A stretch of 64,000 nt of DNA from Todiramphus chloris collaris (lineage: Eukaryota; Chordata; Aves; Coraciiformes; Alcedinidae): NCBI GenBank assembly GCA_025345505.1, contig JANVCC010000018.1:62272031-62336030 (forward strand), in the 5' to 3' direction. Under the pieces are notes generated by a model. The model saw only the letters and a program-made list of their open reading frames with translations, was not told where the DNA came from and ran no database searches. Each line of letters begins with the position of its first letter. Position 1 is the stretch's first letter. This document shows, piece by piece, positions 27,701-38,300 of the stretch. A program made the position numbers and the translations under genes.

Positions 27701-28330
27701 GAACTCATTGCTCACTAGCAGTGAGCTCTAGCCCCTTTAAGGCTTTTGAAAATATCATGCTGCCTGTCTCAGTGCTTTTGTTCTTAAGAAGGTTTTGTTG
27801 TTAATTCCACAGCAGATATAGTGGGCTTTGTTGCTAAACAGAAACTTGCTGCTTGCATGACCAAGTGAACAAATCCGTGAAAGCATCTAACTAGAAAGAC
27901 TTTGTTCACTGTGGGGTGAAATAAAAGGTGATGAAAAGTGAGCCTGCAATACAAAGTGAAACAATGACTTACAGTACTGCATGTGAATTAGGAAGACACA
28001 GTGAACATTAAGGAAATATACTGGCATTACGCAGTGCTTTTCATGAGGCTGCAACCACCAGATGTCTTATTTTCTGCCTATTTGTATTTAGAAAGGTCTT
28101 CTAAAGAGTCCTTTTTTTTGCATCCAATTTGTTTGTAGGCATGGACCAACATGGTACTGACAGTTCTCAACCAGATTCAGGCCCTGCCAGACCAAACTTT
28201 CACAGCCCTGCAGCCAGCGGTGTTCCCCTGTATCAGCCAGCTGACTTGCCATGTGACAGATATCCGTGTCCGCCAGGCAGTCCGGGAATGGCTGGGAAGA
28301 GTGGGACGAGTTTACGATATCATCATTTAA
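700..28330 (+). CDS. ARFGEF3: ARFGEF3 (BIG3), C-terminal 1,417 residues, 21 exons
   Basis: Brefeldin A-inhibited guanine nucleotide-exchange protein 3, a large BIG/GBF-type Sec7 protein. Family knowledge: BIG3 is described on secretory-granule membranes, where it restrains insulin granule production, and as a scaffold for PP1 and prohibitin-2; its Sec7 domain is thought to be catalytically weak or dead. The window shows exons 700-865, 2130-2237, 2480-2695, 2804-2914, 4309-4459, 5085-5399, 6926-7059, 8624-8769, 10342-10521, 10897-11041, 11857-11979, 14786-14889, 16432-16576, 17979-18107, 18649-18825, 19388-19502, 20144-20246, 20779-20910, 22469-22599, 26167-27397 and 28139-28330. All phases agree and the total is 4,254 nt. 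From memory, the human protein is about 2,177 residues, so this is roughly residue 768 to the end. The start codon and most of Sec7 lie outside. Recognition is from remembered family sequence, not a search. No frameshift or internal stop was seen. Residue numbers below count from the first codon in this window. Confidence 0.95.
2130..2237 (+). CDS. ARFGEF3: ARFGEF3 exon (residues 56-91)
   Basis: Phase 1 to phase 1, 108 nt. It encodes [14 protein letters not shown] followed by a Ser/Ala/Gln-rich linker ending DDSVVAG. The acceptor is TTCTGGCAG and the donor GTATTG. The linker is typical of a flexible segment between helical blocks. Confidence 0.92.
2480..2695 (+). CDS. ARFGEF3: ARFGEF3 exon (residues 92-163)
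   Basis: Phase 1 to phase 1, 216 nt. It encodes a highly conserved block ([19 protein letters not shown], then [16 protein letters not shown]) ending in [11 protein letters not shown]. The short 108-nt intron to the next exon (2696-2803) is plausible for a bird. Confidence 0.95.
2804..2914 (+). CDS. ARFGEF3: ARFGEF3 exon (residues 164-200)
   Basis: Phase 1 to phase 1, 111 nt. It encodes an Ala-rich helix ([17 protein letters not shown]) followed by the charged run [14 protein letters not shown]. Acceptor GCTTTACAG, donor GTAACT. Confidence 0.95.
4309..4459 (+). CDS. ARFGEF3: ARFGEF3 exon (residues 201-250)
   Basis: Phase 1 to phase 2, 151 nt. It encodes the heptad-like [18 protein letters not shown] and then [20 protein letters not shown], ending CWPHVFR. 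This matches the helical repeat regions that follow Sec7 in BIG proteins. Confidence 0.95.
5085..5399 (+). CDS. ARFGEF3: ARFGEF3 exon (residues 251-355)
   Basis: Phase 2 to phase 2, 315 nt. The first part ([16 protein letters not shown]) is ordered. The middle is Pro/Ser/Gln-rich and probably disordered. The last part ([20 protein letters not shown]) is a strongly conserved block, followed by [15 protein letters not shown] at the donor. Confidence 0.95.
6926..7059 (+). CDS. ARFGEF3: ARFGEF3 exon (residues 356-400)
   Basis: Phase 2 to phase 1, 134 nt. It encodes [20 protein letters not shown] and [18 protein letters not shown], a helical-repeat pair. Acceptor ACTCACAG, donor GTAAAT. Confidence 0.95.
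8624..8769 (+). CDS. ARFGEF3: ARFGEF3 exon (residues 401-449)
   Basis: Phase 1 to phase 0, 146 nt. It encodes [19 protein letters not shown] followed by [15 protein letters not shown], which resembles the conserved downstream-of-Sec7 helical units. Acceptor TTCTGTTGTAG, donor GTAGGA. Confidence 0.93.
10342..10521 (+). CDS. ARFGEF3: ARFGEF3 exon with PP1-type docking motif (residues 450-509)
   Basis: Phase 0 to phase 0, 180 nt, ending at a non-canonical GC donor (CAG then GCAAGT). At 10375-10389 it encodes KAVSF, which fits the RVxF-type PP1-binding consensus; the preceding Arg also gives an R-x-x-S kinase-site pattern. The rest reads [20 protein letters not shown] and LCDEDVQDQ, a typical BIG-family helical repeat. 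Confidence 0.93.
10897..11041 (+). CDS. ARFGEF3: ARFGEF3 exon (residues 510-557)
   Basis: Phase 0 to phase 1, 145 nt. It encodes [19 protein letters not shown], then the [12 protein letters not shown] motif common to BIG proteins, then [14 protein letters not shown]. No stop codon occurs in this frame. Confidence 0.94.
11857..11979 (+). CDS. ARFGEF3: ARFGEF3 exon (residues 558-598)
   Basis: Phase 1 to phase 1, 123 nt. It encodes [19 protein letters not shown] and [20 protein letters not shown], a conserved helical unit. Acceptor TTCCACAG, donor GTAAAT. Confidence 0.95.
13283..13955 (+). mobile_element. CR1 LINE, 3'-end fragment in ARFGEF3 intron
   Basis: Degenerate 3' part of a CR1 retrotransposon in sense orientation. 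It contains the region that encodes the end of ORF2 (recognisable nucleotide blocks such as GAGAGCCAGCTGAATATGAG and CTACAACTACCTGAAAGGAG) and the 3' UTR, ending in the CR1-type AATGATTCTATGATT. Several stops and indels make it non-coding. It sits in the 11980-14785 intron. Identification is from family memory; ends are approximate. Confidence 0.88.
14786..14889 (+). CDS. ARFGEF3: ARFGEF3 exon (residues 599-633)
   Basis: Phase 1 to phase 0, 104 nt. It encodes a variable linker ([15 protein letters not shown]) and then [14 protein letters not shown]. It lies after a 2.8 kb intron that holds a CR1 fragment. Confidence 0.92.
16432..16576 (+). CDS. ARFGEF3: ARFGEF3 exon (residues 634-681)
   Basis: Phase 0 to phase 1, 145 nt. 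The acceptor ends in AAG after a C/T-rich tract (about 16381-16420). It encodes [19 protein letters not shown] and a Ser/acidic stretch ending [15 protein letters not shown]. Confidence 0.92.
16646..16659 (+). repeat. G14 run in ARFGEF3 intron
   Basis: Fourteen consecutive G about 70 nt after an exon end. Such runs can form G-quadruplexes and act as intronic splicing enhancers; here this is only a possibility. Confidence 0.85.
17979..18107 (+). CDS. ARFGEF3: ARFGEF3 exon (residues 682-724)
   Basis: Phase 1 to phase 1, 129 nt. It encodes [20 protein letters not shown] and [18 protein letters not shown]. Acceptor TTGCATATAG, donor GTAATG. Confidence 0.95.
18649..18825 (+). CDS. ARFGEF3: ARFGEF3 exon (residues 725-783)
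   Basis: Phase 1 to phase 1, 177 nt. It encodes [18 protein letters not shown], a hydrophobic stretch that could be predicted as a membrane segment, then [20 protein letters not shown] and [13 protein letters not shown]. Confidence 0.95.
19388..19502 (+). CDS. ARFGEF3: ARFGEF3 exon (residues 784-821)
   Basis: Phase 1 to phase 2, 115 nt. It encodes [20 protein letters not shown] and [14 protein letters not shown] run of 28 A lies 32 nt downstream of the donor. Confidence 0.95.
19535..19562 (+). repeat. Poly(A) run of 28 in ARFGEF3 intron
   Basis: Uninterrupted A28, starting 33 nt after the end of an exon. No retroelement body is recognisable before it, because the exon lies there. Confidence 0.9.
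20144..20246 (+). CDS. ARFGEF3: ARFGEF3 exon (residues 822-856)
   Basis: Phase 2 to phase 0, 103 nt. It encodes [20 protein letters not shown] followed by [14 protein letters not shown], a block that is strongly conserved in BIG proteins. Donor GTAAAC. Confidence 0.96.
20779..20910 (+). CDS. ARFGEF3: ARFGEF3 exon (residues 857-900)
   Basis: Phase 0 to phase 0, 132 nt. It encodes [16 protein letters not shown], a short linker, and [14 protein letters not shown]. Acceptor TCTCTATAG, donor GTACTG. Confidence 0.95.
22469..22599 (+). CDS. ARFGEF3: ARFGEF3 exon (residues 901-943)
   Basis: Phase 0 to phase 2, 131 nt. It encodes [15 protein letters not shown], then [20 protein letters not shown]. 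It is followed by a 3.6 kb intron, the longest complete intron of this gene in the window. Confidence 0.94.
22600..26166 (+). other. ARFGEF3: ARFGEF3 intron without recognised elements
   Basis: A 3.6 kb intron. It contains an A-rich tract (about 24736-24762) and T-rich runs near 25086 and 25492, but I recognise no transposon, RNA gene or alternative exon. Confidence 0.6.
26167..27397 (+). CDS. ARFGEF3: ARFGEF3 large penultimate exon (residues 944-1354)
   Basis: Phase 2 to phase 0, 1,231 nt. It opens with a helical block ([20 protein letters not shown], then [20 protein letters not shown]). An acidic Ser-rich segment ([19 protein letters not shown]) follows, then the basic [10 protein letters not shown], another helical block ([19 protein letters not shown]), and a long, probably disordered Pro/Ser/Lys-rich tail with [13 protein letters not shown] and [11 protein letters not shown]. 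The start was chosen at 26167 (after CCAAG) because it keeps the SIPFR residues that match SVSFR in the human protein as I remember it. A second in-phase acceptor opens at 26179. The open frame runs beyond both ends (26084-27535), but those extensions are intron. Confidence 0.95.
28139..28330 (+). CDS. ARFGEF3: ARFGEF3 last coding exon (residues 1355-1417, stop)
   Basis: Phase 0, 192 nt including TAA at 28328-28330. It encodes [20 protein letters not shown], a Cys-containing block ([18 protein letters not shown]), and ends [15 protein letters not shown]. The match to the known C-terminus is nearly complete. Confidence 0.97.
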   Translation, partial: AWTNMVLTVLNQIQALPDQTFTALQPAVFPCISQLTCHVTDIRVRQAVREWLGRVGRVYDIII

Positions 28331-28628
28331 ACCTAGTTGTGCTCTGTTGCTAAGGGGACAAGACATCCAAGGTATACAGTGTTGGGGGTTCATTAATTGC
28401 CTGTGTGTTGGTGATAAATTAAGAAACAATGAGCTTATCAATGTATATCCTCTTTCCACTTGAAACTGTGTGTCCCTCACTCACACTAGCAAAGGAGGCA
28501 AAGCATGATTGTGTCCTGGGGGGTCTGGAATGACCCCAGAACCTGCCAGTAAATCAGGCTGATACCTAAAGGGGTGATACATTTCAGTAGCCTTCATTTT
28601 AATACAAATTTCCAACTGTAGGAGCCAC

Positions 28629-28634
28629 AATAAA
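28629..28634 (+). terminator. ARFGEF3: Candidate proximal poly(A) signal AATAAA
   Basis: AATAAA about 300 nt after the ARFGEF3 stop codon. A second copy lies at 28823-28828. Either could support a short 3' UTR isoform; usage is unknown. Confidence 0.35.
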
Positions 28635-31600
28635 CTGCAGCAATTAGGTGGGAACACAACTGTCATCTGAATGTCAAACCAGACCAGTAAGCCAAGGAAC
28701 GGAGAGGAAAGGAAAGGGAAAGGGAAAGGGAAAAGGTGTGGCTATAGGACAAGTAAAAAGGTAACACTTGTTTGCAGTAACTTTTTTTTCCCTTCTGAAA
28801 TTAGCATGAGAGAGGAAAGCCAAATAAAGATTATTGTAGTAACTCTATGCCTCTCTCCCTAGAGACAGTGGAAATTTACTTTGCTCTGAGAAGAGCCTTT
28901 GAAGTCTGGTTACATTTGGGGTAGCTAGTAAGTGAGTCTAAAACTGGTGAACCAAGCACAGACTATTCATCCTTTCACTGCTCTTGTGGAGTATTGCTTG
29001 AAGGGTAAAGGCACTGTCAAGCTGCCCTCTACCACACTACCCTGGCTGCCTCTTCAGCTATGCCTACAGCTGATTGTTTCTCCACACATCTTATTCCTTG
29101 CAGAGTGCAACAGGGAAGTTTGTTTTGCTGTTTCCTGTGAAGTTGTGGGGAAGACACACTACAGAGCAAATCCTGGCATGTGCCAATATCCAGCACACAA
29201 CTAACCAAAGTAGAGATGAAGTGTTCCAGTTTAAGTAACACTGCAGCTAAGTTAGCTTATGCTTCTTTTGGAACTTTATACGTTTTCTTATTTAGAGCTG
29301 CTGTAGCCAGGAACATCCTCACCACCTTTGTTAAACTTAGCCTATCACTCCCCATTGAGCTGAATCAAGATGGAAAATAGTCTGAAAGGAAGGTATCTTT
29401 CCCATTTCTTTTCCATTTCTCATCTGGTGCTGTAAATAGAAGGGATAAGTTCCTCACACAGGTACATCCTTGTCTGTGCCAGCACTCCTATAGGGACTAC
29501 TACAATTTGTTGATACTATTCAGGGGGAGGAGAAGGTGAAGGATTGACTGTTGTGTTGTCAAATACATACATGACGTTCTTCACACTGGACACATGTAAA
29601 GTAATCCTTTGCTGCACAAGTTATTTCTCAGACCCTGGGACATTCTATCTCTTCCTCCCATACTATAAAATTTGGTGATTAGAAGTTGAAATAATTTGTT
29701 GAAAATAAGCTGATTTTAATCTTGGGTAACCGCTTAATGAGGTTCTTCCAAGGCTTTTAAAATATACACACCAACTAAATATACAGCTTCATTCCCTGCT
29801 CCAAAACATCCTCAAAATGGCATCTCTTTGTATCAGGCGTGTATTTTGCACAACTAACTCCTTTTGTCATCTTAAATGTAGGAAAAAAAAAGGAGCCAAG
29901 GGGGTCTACTGAAACAGCCATGACCCAAGCTCATGTGTTTACAAAGAGCCTGCCACTATCCTCCTGCCTTTTCCTTCCACTGCCCGCTTCCCATTTGTCC
30001 TCTGCTAGATTTGTGTAGGGAATATTTGTCTGCTTCCCATTCTTTCAAAACTTCAATTTGCTAAATTGTTTCAAGGACATAAAAATTCTGTAAAACCTAC
30101 TCTTTCTTACCCCCTACATTGACTTTATAAATTAGTTACTTCACAATTTAATCAATTGTCAATTTTCCCCCAACAGTTTTAGGGGACAGGTGAGATTAGC
30201 CCTTGTTTTATAGGAGAGTAGTAGCATGGTTTGCTTTCTGTTGCCATGTCTTTCTTACACATCTTTAGGTAGAGAAAAGGGGTGGTTATATTTCTTTTTG
30301 TTAAAGTTTTTATGGGGCATCTCTACAGAACTGCTTTTAAAGCAGTGCATTCATTAGGGAACAACAGAAACCAAAATAACAAACCGTATGTAAAACACCC
30401 GACTCTGATGTTTCATATACGTGCAGTGAATGGTTGCAGATCTGTGCTATACTGCTCTAAAACTAAAGCAAATCCCTAAATTATATAGGAGAAGTAAAAC
30501 GGACAACAGTACCAATGGAATCACTCAGGAAGAGGGCCCAGTATGTAGGAAACACTGGTTCAGTGTTGTGATTGCAATACAAAATCCTTCTGTAAAGCAG
30601 AAAGAAAAGCTCTAGGAATGACAATTGCCACCACCCTCACCCACACTTCAAGCATGTGAACACAGTGTTATTTGATTAGCCACCATCTTGACCCAAAATA
30701 TCATTTCATTTCAACTTTTTATGCTACAAATATACGGGAAGTGAGTAGCAGTAAATTTGCAGTATTGCTGTTGCCCTATTTTAAACTTTGCCCTCCAAAG
30801 TCTGCACTAAGTGCCCATTGTTACCCTCAGTGCCTCTGCTCATTAACACGACTCCTTAAGAGGTCATGAGTAACTTTGAATAATTCCAGAGATGTAATTT
30901 AAAAGAATGGGATGAAGGAATCTTTGAAGCAGCAGCCTTTACCCAAGCAACGTTTAGCATGTGCTGCTCTTCCTTTTCCTTATCTGTGAAACGGTAAGCG
31001 AGTGAGGAGAGCAGCCCATGGCCACTTCAGAAACCATTCATCTGAGGTGCAGCAGGTTTCTGATGCATCTTTAAAATACAAATAAATAAATAAATAATGG
31101 AGTTGGTTTATCAGATTCTCAGCTATTTTTCTGCTAATTTAGCCGTAGACATCAGCAAGCCCCAAAGAAGTGCCACACTAAGCATGTGAAGTCACCATTT
31201 CATAAACCTGTGCGGTCTCTTTAGGTTTAAGGCTGACAGCTTGCTACGTTCAGGCCTCACACAGCAAGCTTTAACTCAAAGGAGGAGTCTGCCAGAACAC
31301 TTATAGGAAAAGGGCACTGGCATCAGTCTGTCCTCACCCTCAAAAGGTAACTCCGTAACTCTAAACACCCCGATCATGTCCAGCTGTACCACGCTACAGC
31401 GGCTTTTCTGCTTTCTGCTTTTGAGGGGGGAAACACCTCACTTGGTAGCACAAAGGAGCCCTTGTAGCCACAAGGGTGGATACAAATATTTCTCACACAA
31501 CCCATTCAAATCCTTACTTCTAGCCCCATAATGTAATGCATGATCTAATAACAGTGTATTACCAGCCTTGCTGTTGAACCAGAACATTTGGGTCTTGAAA

Positions 31601-34600
31601 AAACAGTCTGTGTATTATAGCCTGAGCTTGGTCTTTCTCTTTGCTCTGGTTCATGACCACATTCTTCTCTTTTCTTGCACTTACTTTTTTGGTCATATAA
31701 ATTGCCATAGGATTTGGGTTTGATTTTTATTGAACTGGACAGTTATTTTTTAAAATGACTGGCCAGTAATTTTTGTTCCACTGTACTGCTTAAAAAAAAA
31801 ATCATGGTGTGGTGGTTTGACATCCTTCTCAGGTAACCTGTGCTGCCTTTGCCTGGTTCACACCACCCTGCTCAGGGCCACCACAGCAACCAGAGCCAAC
31901 AACATCACATTTTAAACTCTTATAGGCAGCCACCAACAGAGAAAGTTGCCGTTGGCCAGCATCAGCAACCCTTCCACACGTGGAATAGCTCTTCACCATG
32001 CAACTATTTAAAGCTGAAAAAAGCAGCATACTCTTCAGGAAAGTACTACTTTTCTTGTATACCAGGAGCAGGGTTTCACCCCCACTGATATGGTCTGAGG
32101 CCATTGCATGTGTTTGCACTTGATTCTGTAGAATGAATATATACACAGATAGATGAGACAATTGATGTGTTTTGTACAGATTCCTGTTTGGTCCAGTCAC
32201 TGTTGTACTCTGAGCATTCTGCATATTTACAGAGCAACAACTACATCAGTAGTATCTTTATCATGCTCTCTGAATATCTGTGTCACATCAGCAATGATTA
32301 ATGGTGTTTTTCTGGTAACTTCCCCACAGTAGTCTTTTCTGAGCTTTCGGCAGCCATAGAATTACAACCACTATCTCTTGGTTAACATGCTTTCATGTCT
32401 TCAAGGTGTTAAGATGCAGATTTAGTACTCTCCTAGGGATAAACACTCGTGAGAGTAACTGACTTAATTTAGCATCTAGAAAGAACTATTAGGGAAAGAT
32501 TTACATAGACCTGGGCAAAACTTTCCTTGTAAAACTCCCAAGTGCACACAACACAGCTTTTTTCTCATCACAGATAAAAAAAAAAATCACATCCTCTGGA
32601 CTATAGCTGGCTTACATCAAGGCCAAGGAGAGCTTACACCCATGACTTGTAAGGTACTTGGACTTTCAATCTGAGTGTCAATTTTTTTCTTTCAAACCTA
32701 AACCTTACTGTAAGACTCACTGACAAATCTTCACCTGACAAAGATATACCTCCCACCTCCAAGTACCTTATGTTAACCATATATAATCTCCATCTGCACT
32801 TGATACAGTAGCATCTCAGTGTTGGTATCTCCACTGCAGAGCTCGGCACAGCACCAGTGTGAAACCAAGTGCCAAACAACTTAGCAAGTAGAGAGGTCCG
32901 GCTCTGTGCGCTGCCTGCACTTTGTACCTCTCTTCACGTCTTAGGCCCACGCTCTAAGTGCTGAAGCTGTTGAAATCAATGTGAGTTACACACCTGGATA
33001 TCTTTAACACTCAGGACTCAGTCCTTGAAACCTTCAATCCCTACATACAGGTTCACAAGTTCTCAGGAAAGGGCAAGTCCTGTATAGTTCCTGATGTCAC
33101 TCACCCTCTCTGCTGCTGTCCTCTATACTCTGCCTGCTTGAAAAATCCACAAGAACCAGCACCTATTCCCATGCATCCCAGCACCCAAAAACTAGAACCT
33201 TCTCTTTTGCACAGATCCAGTTTTAACATGTGGGAGGCTGACCATAGCAAGCCAAAGTAATTCATTTCTACCTAGCTCATCTGTGTGGAAGCTTAGTCAG
33301 AAGTTGAGCATGTGGTTTGGCTATTTTCACCATTAGCAATCCATTCTAGAAACACCATTATTCAGTGATAAACTGGTTTTAATTCACACACACAAAAATA
33401 TATATATAAAAAAAATAAATTAAAAACTCAAGTGCTTTCAGTCCTTGATCTTGCTTTTGTGGGGTTGTGCTAAGATTATGCTTAAGCAAGCTATTTACTG
33501 ATTACTCCAGTTACAGTCATTTATGGGAAGACCTATGTACACAGTGCTAATCATGGCATGTGACATGAAATACAGTTAGGGTTTTTTTAATTTCTGATCA
33601 TTCCACAGTTGTTTGAAGCAATGATGCAATACCATCAATTCAAGAAAACAAGCAAGTTTCTCTTCTTTTTTAGTATAAAAGGACCAAGTTACCATAGCAC
33701 AGAAGCACAAACATTGCATTTTATGCAATGTGGGTAACAGCATTCAGGCAGCTAGAGATCCCTCTTCAGTGAACCTCCCTGTTTTGAGTAGAGCTGCTAT
33801 AGGGATATGACTTAAGGGTCTCCTAGCAGCCCTCACCAGCAACATCCCTGGGACTCCAGGAAGTTGTACAGCTGCAAGGAAGTAGTCGTAGCTCCTCTTT
33901 CTGTTACATTCTGGTTCCTCTTACTAATCCGCCTCAGAACATCGTATATTTTATATGTGACACTAACTGTATGATATCATACTAAACAAACAGCTTTGGC
34001 CAAACATGGAGTGCTGTCTAAAAAGAGAAACTAAAAAAGCACATAGCATAAGTATACATTAGCCTTTTCACTTAGTGTTCAGAGGTCTCCAAGCTAAAAA
34101 TTAAAAGCAAAGGGAGAAAGAAATGCCTTAGTTCTGTGGATATCAGTAGAGCTACCTTCTGATCCTGGATTAATGCAATAAGGAGCTTGCCTGTGGGACC
34201 AGATCCCTGAAATTCTCTTTACTTTTGGCAAATTGGCAAGTTGAGGTTTGCTTTGTCTCCACATTGAATCAGGGAGCTGAGTTTATGGAAGGCATTTTTT
34301 GTTTGTTAAGAAACATGGCAACAGGCTCTATTTCAATCCTTTTATGCATTTTTCGAAAGGTAGGTAGTTCCACAAATTTCATCTAAATACCATGGAGCAC
34401 TAGGGCCCTGTTTCCTGTCCATGCATTTGGTTCATCTGGGCTGCAGTGAAACGCCATGCTTCCAGAAGAAGCAAGCTGAAATGAGAGAGTGGAGCTAGCA
34501 GAGAAGCAGAGGTATACAGGTTCACGGGACAGATATCACCTCCACAAGCAGGCTGTGGTGCCTGGGCCCCCTGCTCTGCAGAGGAAAGCAGGGTTTGATA

Positions 34601-35346
34601 CCAAAGGGAGAACAGACAGGAAGGGCAGAGCATGGTGGCGACAGAGCCTTGCACTGCACCCGCTTTGCTGGAGCAGGTGTGAGCAAGAGATTGAAAAGTA
34701 TGCAATGACAGCAACAAGCACCTTCTTTCAGTTCCCCCCACTTTCTCTTCTCCTTCTCCCCCCCCCCCACATCTTTTTGTCATTATTTGTGAGACTACAA
34801 ACGTACTTCCATGGGCCCTTCACCCAGAACTCAAAACTGAAAGCAAGCCAAAGGGAGTGGACACTCCGTTTTGCCAAAGATTAAGTTTTTCCTGTTTGAA
34901 AATTAAAAACTCAAATTTTATTTCCACGATGATGGCTGCCATAGGAAGCGTTTTACCACAAAACATGATTCCCAGGACTTCATCTCTCTAGCTGTATATT
35001 CAGGAGGAGCCACCAATACTTTTTAAGAAAGACTGTGAATTGCCTTGTCAAGCAAGTGCTTACATCGGGTTTACCTTCAACTGAGTTCGTACCTAGCTGC
35101 AATTCCCTGGTCTCATCCACGTTTCTTCCCTCCACCTTTCTGCTCTTCTTTAGAAAATGACTCCTCGTGTCCGCTGCGTCCTGTTGTGCTGCTAGCTTTG
35201 TTTGGTCCTTGGATGTCCAGTGGTCAGGCAGTCACTGTCAGCTGGCTTGCAAATTGTATTTTGTGTATATTTTATTCTGACTGAATTCTGAAATGGAAAT
35301 ATTTTAAAACAAAAATTATAAACTATTTATGTTGCTTGTGTTGTAG

Positions 35347-35371
35347 AATAAAGAAGCAAATGCAAAATAAA
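35347..35371 (+). terminator. ARFGEF3: Candidate distal poly(A) signals (two AATAAA)
   Basis: AATAAA at 35347-35352 and 35366-35371, preceded by U-rich sequence and followed by GCTTTGGTTTTGTCT, a plausible downstream GU/U-rich element. This is the best candidate for the end of the long ARFGEF3 transcript. Confidence 0.6.
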
Positions 35372-35375
35372 TTAT

Positions 35376-38300
35376 GCTTTGGTTTTGTCTAAAGAAAGTT
35401 ATTTTCCAGTTACCAATTAAGCAAAGGAGCAGAACTGAGGAAAGGCCTCAAATACTTGATATGTACCAGAAGGTACTGTAGCTTTCGCAGATAACTTGAG
35501 AATTTAGCCTCTTTGAACTGCTGGGGTTTTTGTTGGTGGGAGCAGAGATCTAAACACTATAACAAATAAGCTCTAGACCACTCCTAGCCAAAGTTCGGGC
35601 TTGCAGGGGTGGAGAACAATGAAGCTACCGGGATAGCTAAAGGTGTAAGTAGACACTATGCAAACAACATCTAAATAGGTGAAGAACTTCTCCCTCCATT
35701 AAAATAAGGAAAATATTTTTGGCTTTGATTTCACTAGAGATGGAATTTTTTAACAAAATAATAACAAAAGAAAAAAAAAAGCCCAACAACAAAAACATGG
35801 CAGAAAAGGCACCTAAATATATCACATAAATAACTGAACGTTGTTCTAAAAGGTAACCTTAGGGATTGAACTCTACAAATTCCATCACACCCCAAAGTAA
35901 CCACTTTACTGCCACCAATATCCAGACAGTGCCTGTCCCACCGCCACCTCCCCAGCCCCAGCATGAAAGCTACTGCTTGCAAACACCTCCAGGGACACAC
36001 CATGACAGGGTAGTGTTCCTCAGAGCACTAGTTCACTGTTGTTGGGTTTTTCAAGCTAGGCGGTCCCCAACCACACACAGTTTATAGCTATCACTCAAAA
36101 AGCCCTCCCAATCTACAGGTGCGTGCAAGCAGAGTGGGTGCTGTAATGTTTCTTCCCTCTAAAAAGCTCAGCAAGGGCTCTCCCCTATTGCCTAAATTCC
36201 TGTTTTGATTAAATTTGGCTCAATGATCACTCCTGCTGGAGAAAATACTATAATCTAATGTAAATATTTAATGAAAACAAAAAACACCTTCTTCACAGGA
36301 GCAACACACACTTCCATATGCAACCAAAATTTAGGTACAGAAGAAGAAAAGGTTGACCAGTACCCCTCTCAAGAGAATTGTCACGGGGCTCCATGAAAGC
36401 AGTGACATGACATGGCAGCACACAGTAAGCTTTAGGGTACATCTCTGTGCACTCAGGGGTGCCACCTGCAGCCCAAAGGCAAGTTTTCCACACAATCTCA
36501 AGAGTGAAAATGCAGTCAGCATTCCCACCTGGCCTCACTGGGATCTATGGGCACATGCTCCTATGCACTGAAGCAACACAAGTTCTGGCCTTCAATGTCT
36601 GTTACACAACATCCTCATCAGCATGAAGGTTAAGAGCAGATTACAAAGCAACTAAATGAGGTTGAGATGCTTTCATAATCTTACGGCACTTCTGGCGAAG
36701 CAGAGTGTGTAAAATCCCAACAGTTGGACCCAATTCCATTCCAGGAAACTTATCTTCTGCTGCTCCACACGTCTCATTTAGATCCCATCAGAAAGATTTT
36801 CATTTCTTCCTAAACAGAGTTCATTTATGTACAACAGCAACTGGATAAATACAGTACTGTTCCACTATTTCACTCATTCCTTACATGTACAAATTCCCAG
36901 CTGCCTTCTCACTTACTGGTGGGGCCAGACTAGCATGGCTTCTGCTCCCACTGGTGTGAGAGGAAGAGATCCACACACAGTGGAAGCAATGAACTTTCTT
37001 TGTAGTTATATAGAAGATATAACAAAAGTGTTAATAACACTTAACAAAGAAAACAGCTGTCAACAAATGTTTAAAAAAATAATAATAATTAATAATAATT
37101 AAAAAAGAAGGAATAAACAGACACACCATTAAATCTCAAGCATTTTCTCCCATTCAGTGAAGTCACTGAATTCATACACCAGATTCCAGACCAGGGTCCA
37201 GAAAAGACAGTGGCCATTTAATGATTTGCTTTGTAGACAAAATTTAACAGGTTGCTTTTGTTAACTGATCAGTAATGAAAAATTCCTATAGAAGTTGTTA
37301 CCAAACATATATATCAGAAAAAAGTGATTATGGTTCATTTTTGAAAGGATGACTTTTAGGTCCAGGAGGGTCCTCTCTCTCAACTCCCTCTGGAGACTAC
37401 CAAAGCTGTTGAGACAATGTGTGGTTTTATGTGGTTTGGTGCGTGTTGTTCCTCCACTGGGCCTCCTGGGAGCCTGACTTGCGGGAAAGTTCTTCCATCC
37501 CCTGCAATTACAACAAGTGCCAAAGATTGGCCATGGACATCAAGTCACCCTGGTCTCATTTCATGACATACATTTATTTATAACAAATAGGATTTCAAAA
37601 CTGATGTTTTCTTCACAATGTGGGTTTACCACTGGCTACACTGTATTTATCTGTGGTCAACTAAAAGTTAAAAGCTCCTCAATATCCCAAGCTGGACATC
37701 TTTCCAAATTGTTATTTTCTGACAGGGTGTCAAGAGAGTGCCCAGTGTCACCAGTACCATTTTAAAGATGGGATGAACAACAATTTGTCTTTGACCTCAA
37801 AAGGGCCCAGAGTATGTACACCACATGCTCTGTCCTCTTGATTATCCCACAACTGTAGACCTGTGGGATAATCTGGCAAAAGGGAGAAATAAAAAAAGCC
37901 CAAAACACAAAACCAACAGCAAAGACAGTTTATGGAAGGGCTAACAGAAAGGCAAACTAGAGACACTAGCAAATACTTCAGGTACATGACTAAAGAGAAG
38001 GAAAACATGCTTTGGATGCAACAGCTAATGCATGATAGGGCTGCTTTGGAGACCGTCGGCACATCTGTACACCCAACCACTCAGAAAGTATCACCACAGT
38101 AATAATGGGACAATATTTTCAGTAATCCTGCTCTCTCCAGGGCAGATGTTTCTTGATCCATGTTTTACAGATGAAGAAGCCTTTCTTTTAGACCACTGAG
38201 TGAGTCTGTGACAGAAGTAGAAATAAGAAGTAGGACCAGGCCTGGGTTCTGTCCACTCAGCTACGTGAAACACAAAGTGTTCTCCAATTTCTGAGCTGGC

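Larger units (their letters stand above)
28331..35375 (+). other. ARFGEF3: ARFGEF3 3' UTR, long form (probable)
   Basis: About 7 kb without coding sequence or recognisable transposons, ending at two close poly(A) signals (35347-35352 and 35366-35371) in an A/T-rich context. From memory, the mammalian transcript also has a 3' UTR of several kb. Earlier AATAAA hexamers occur at 28629-28634 and 28823-28828 and could give a UTR of only about 300-500 nt. Simple repeats inside include GGGAAA units near 28705-28735 and AAAT units at 31080-31097. The extent is inferred; no RNA evidence is available here. Confidence 0.6.

Noticed and set aside
31806..31910. Possible LTR start (GTGTGGTGGTTTGACATCC)
   Set aside because: Resembles the first bases of a bird LTR but the following sequence does not continue the match.
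34489..34884. 131-codon frame near the end of the ARFGEF3 3' UTR
   Set aside because: No recognisable domain, overlapping frames on the other strand are equally long, and the C11 run at 34758-34768 distorts the reading.
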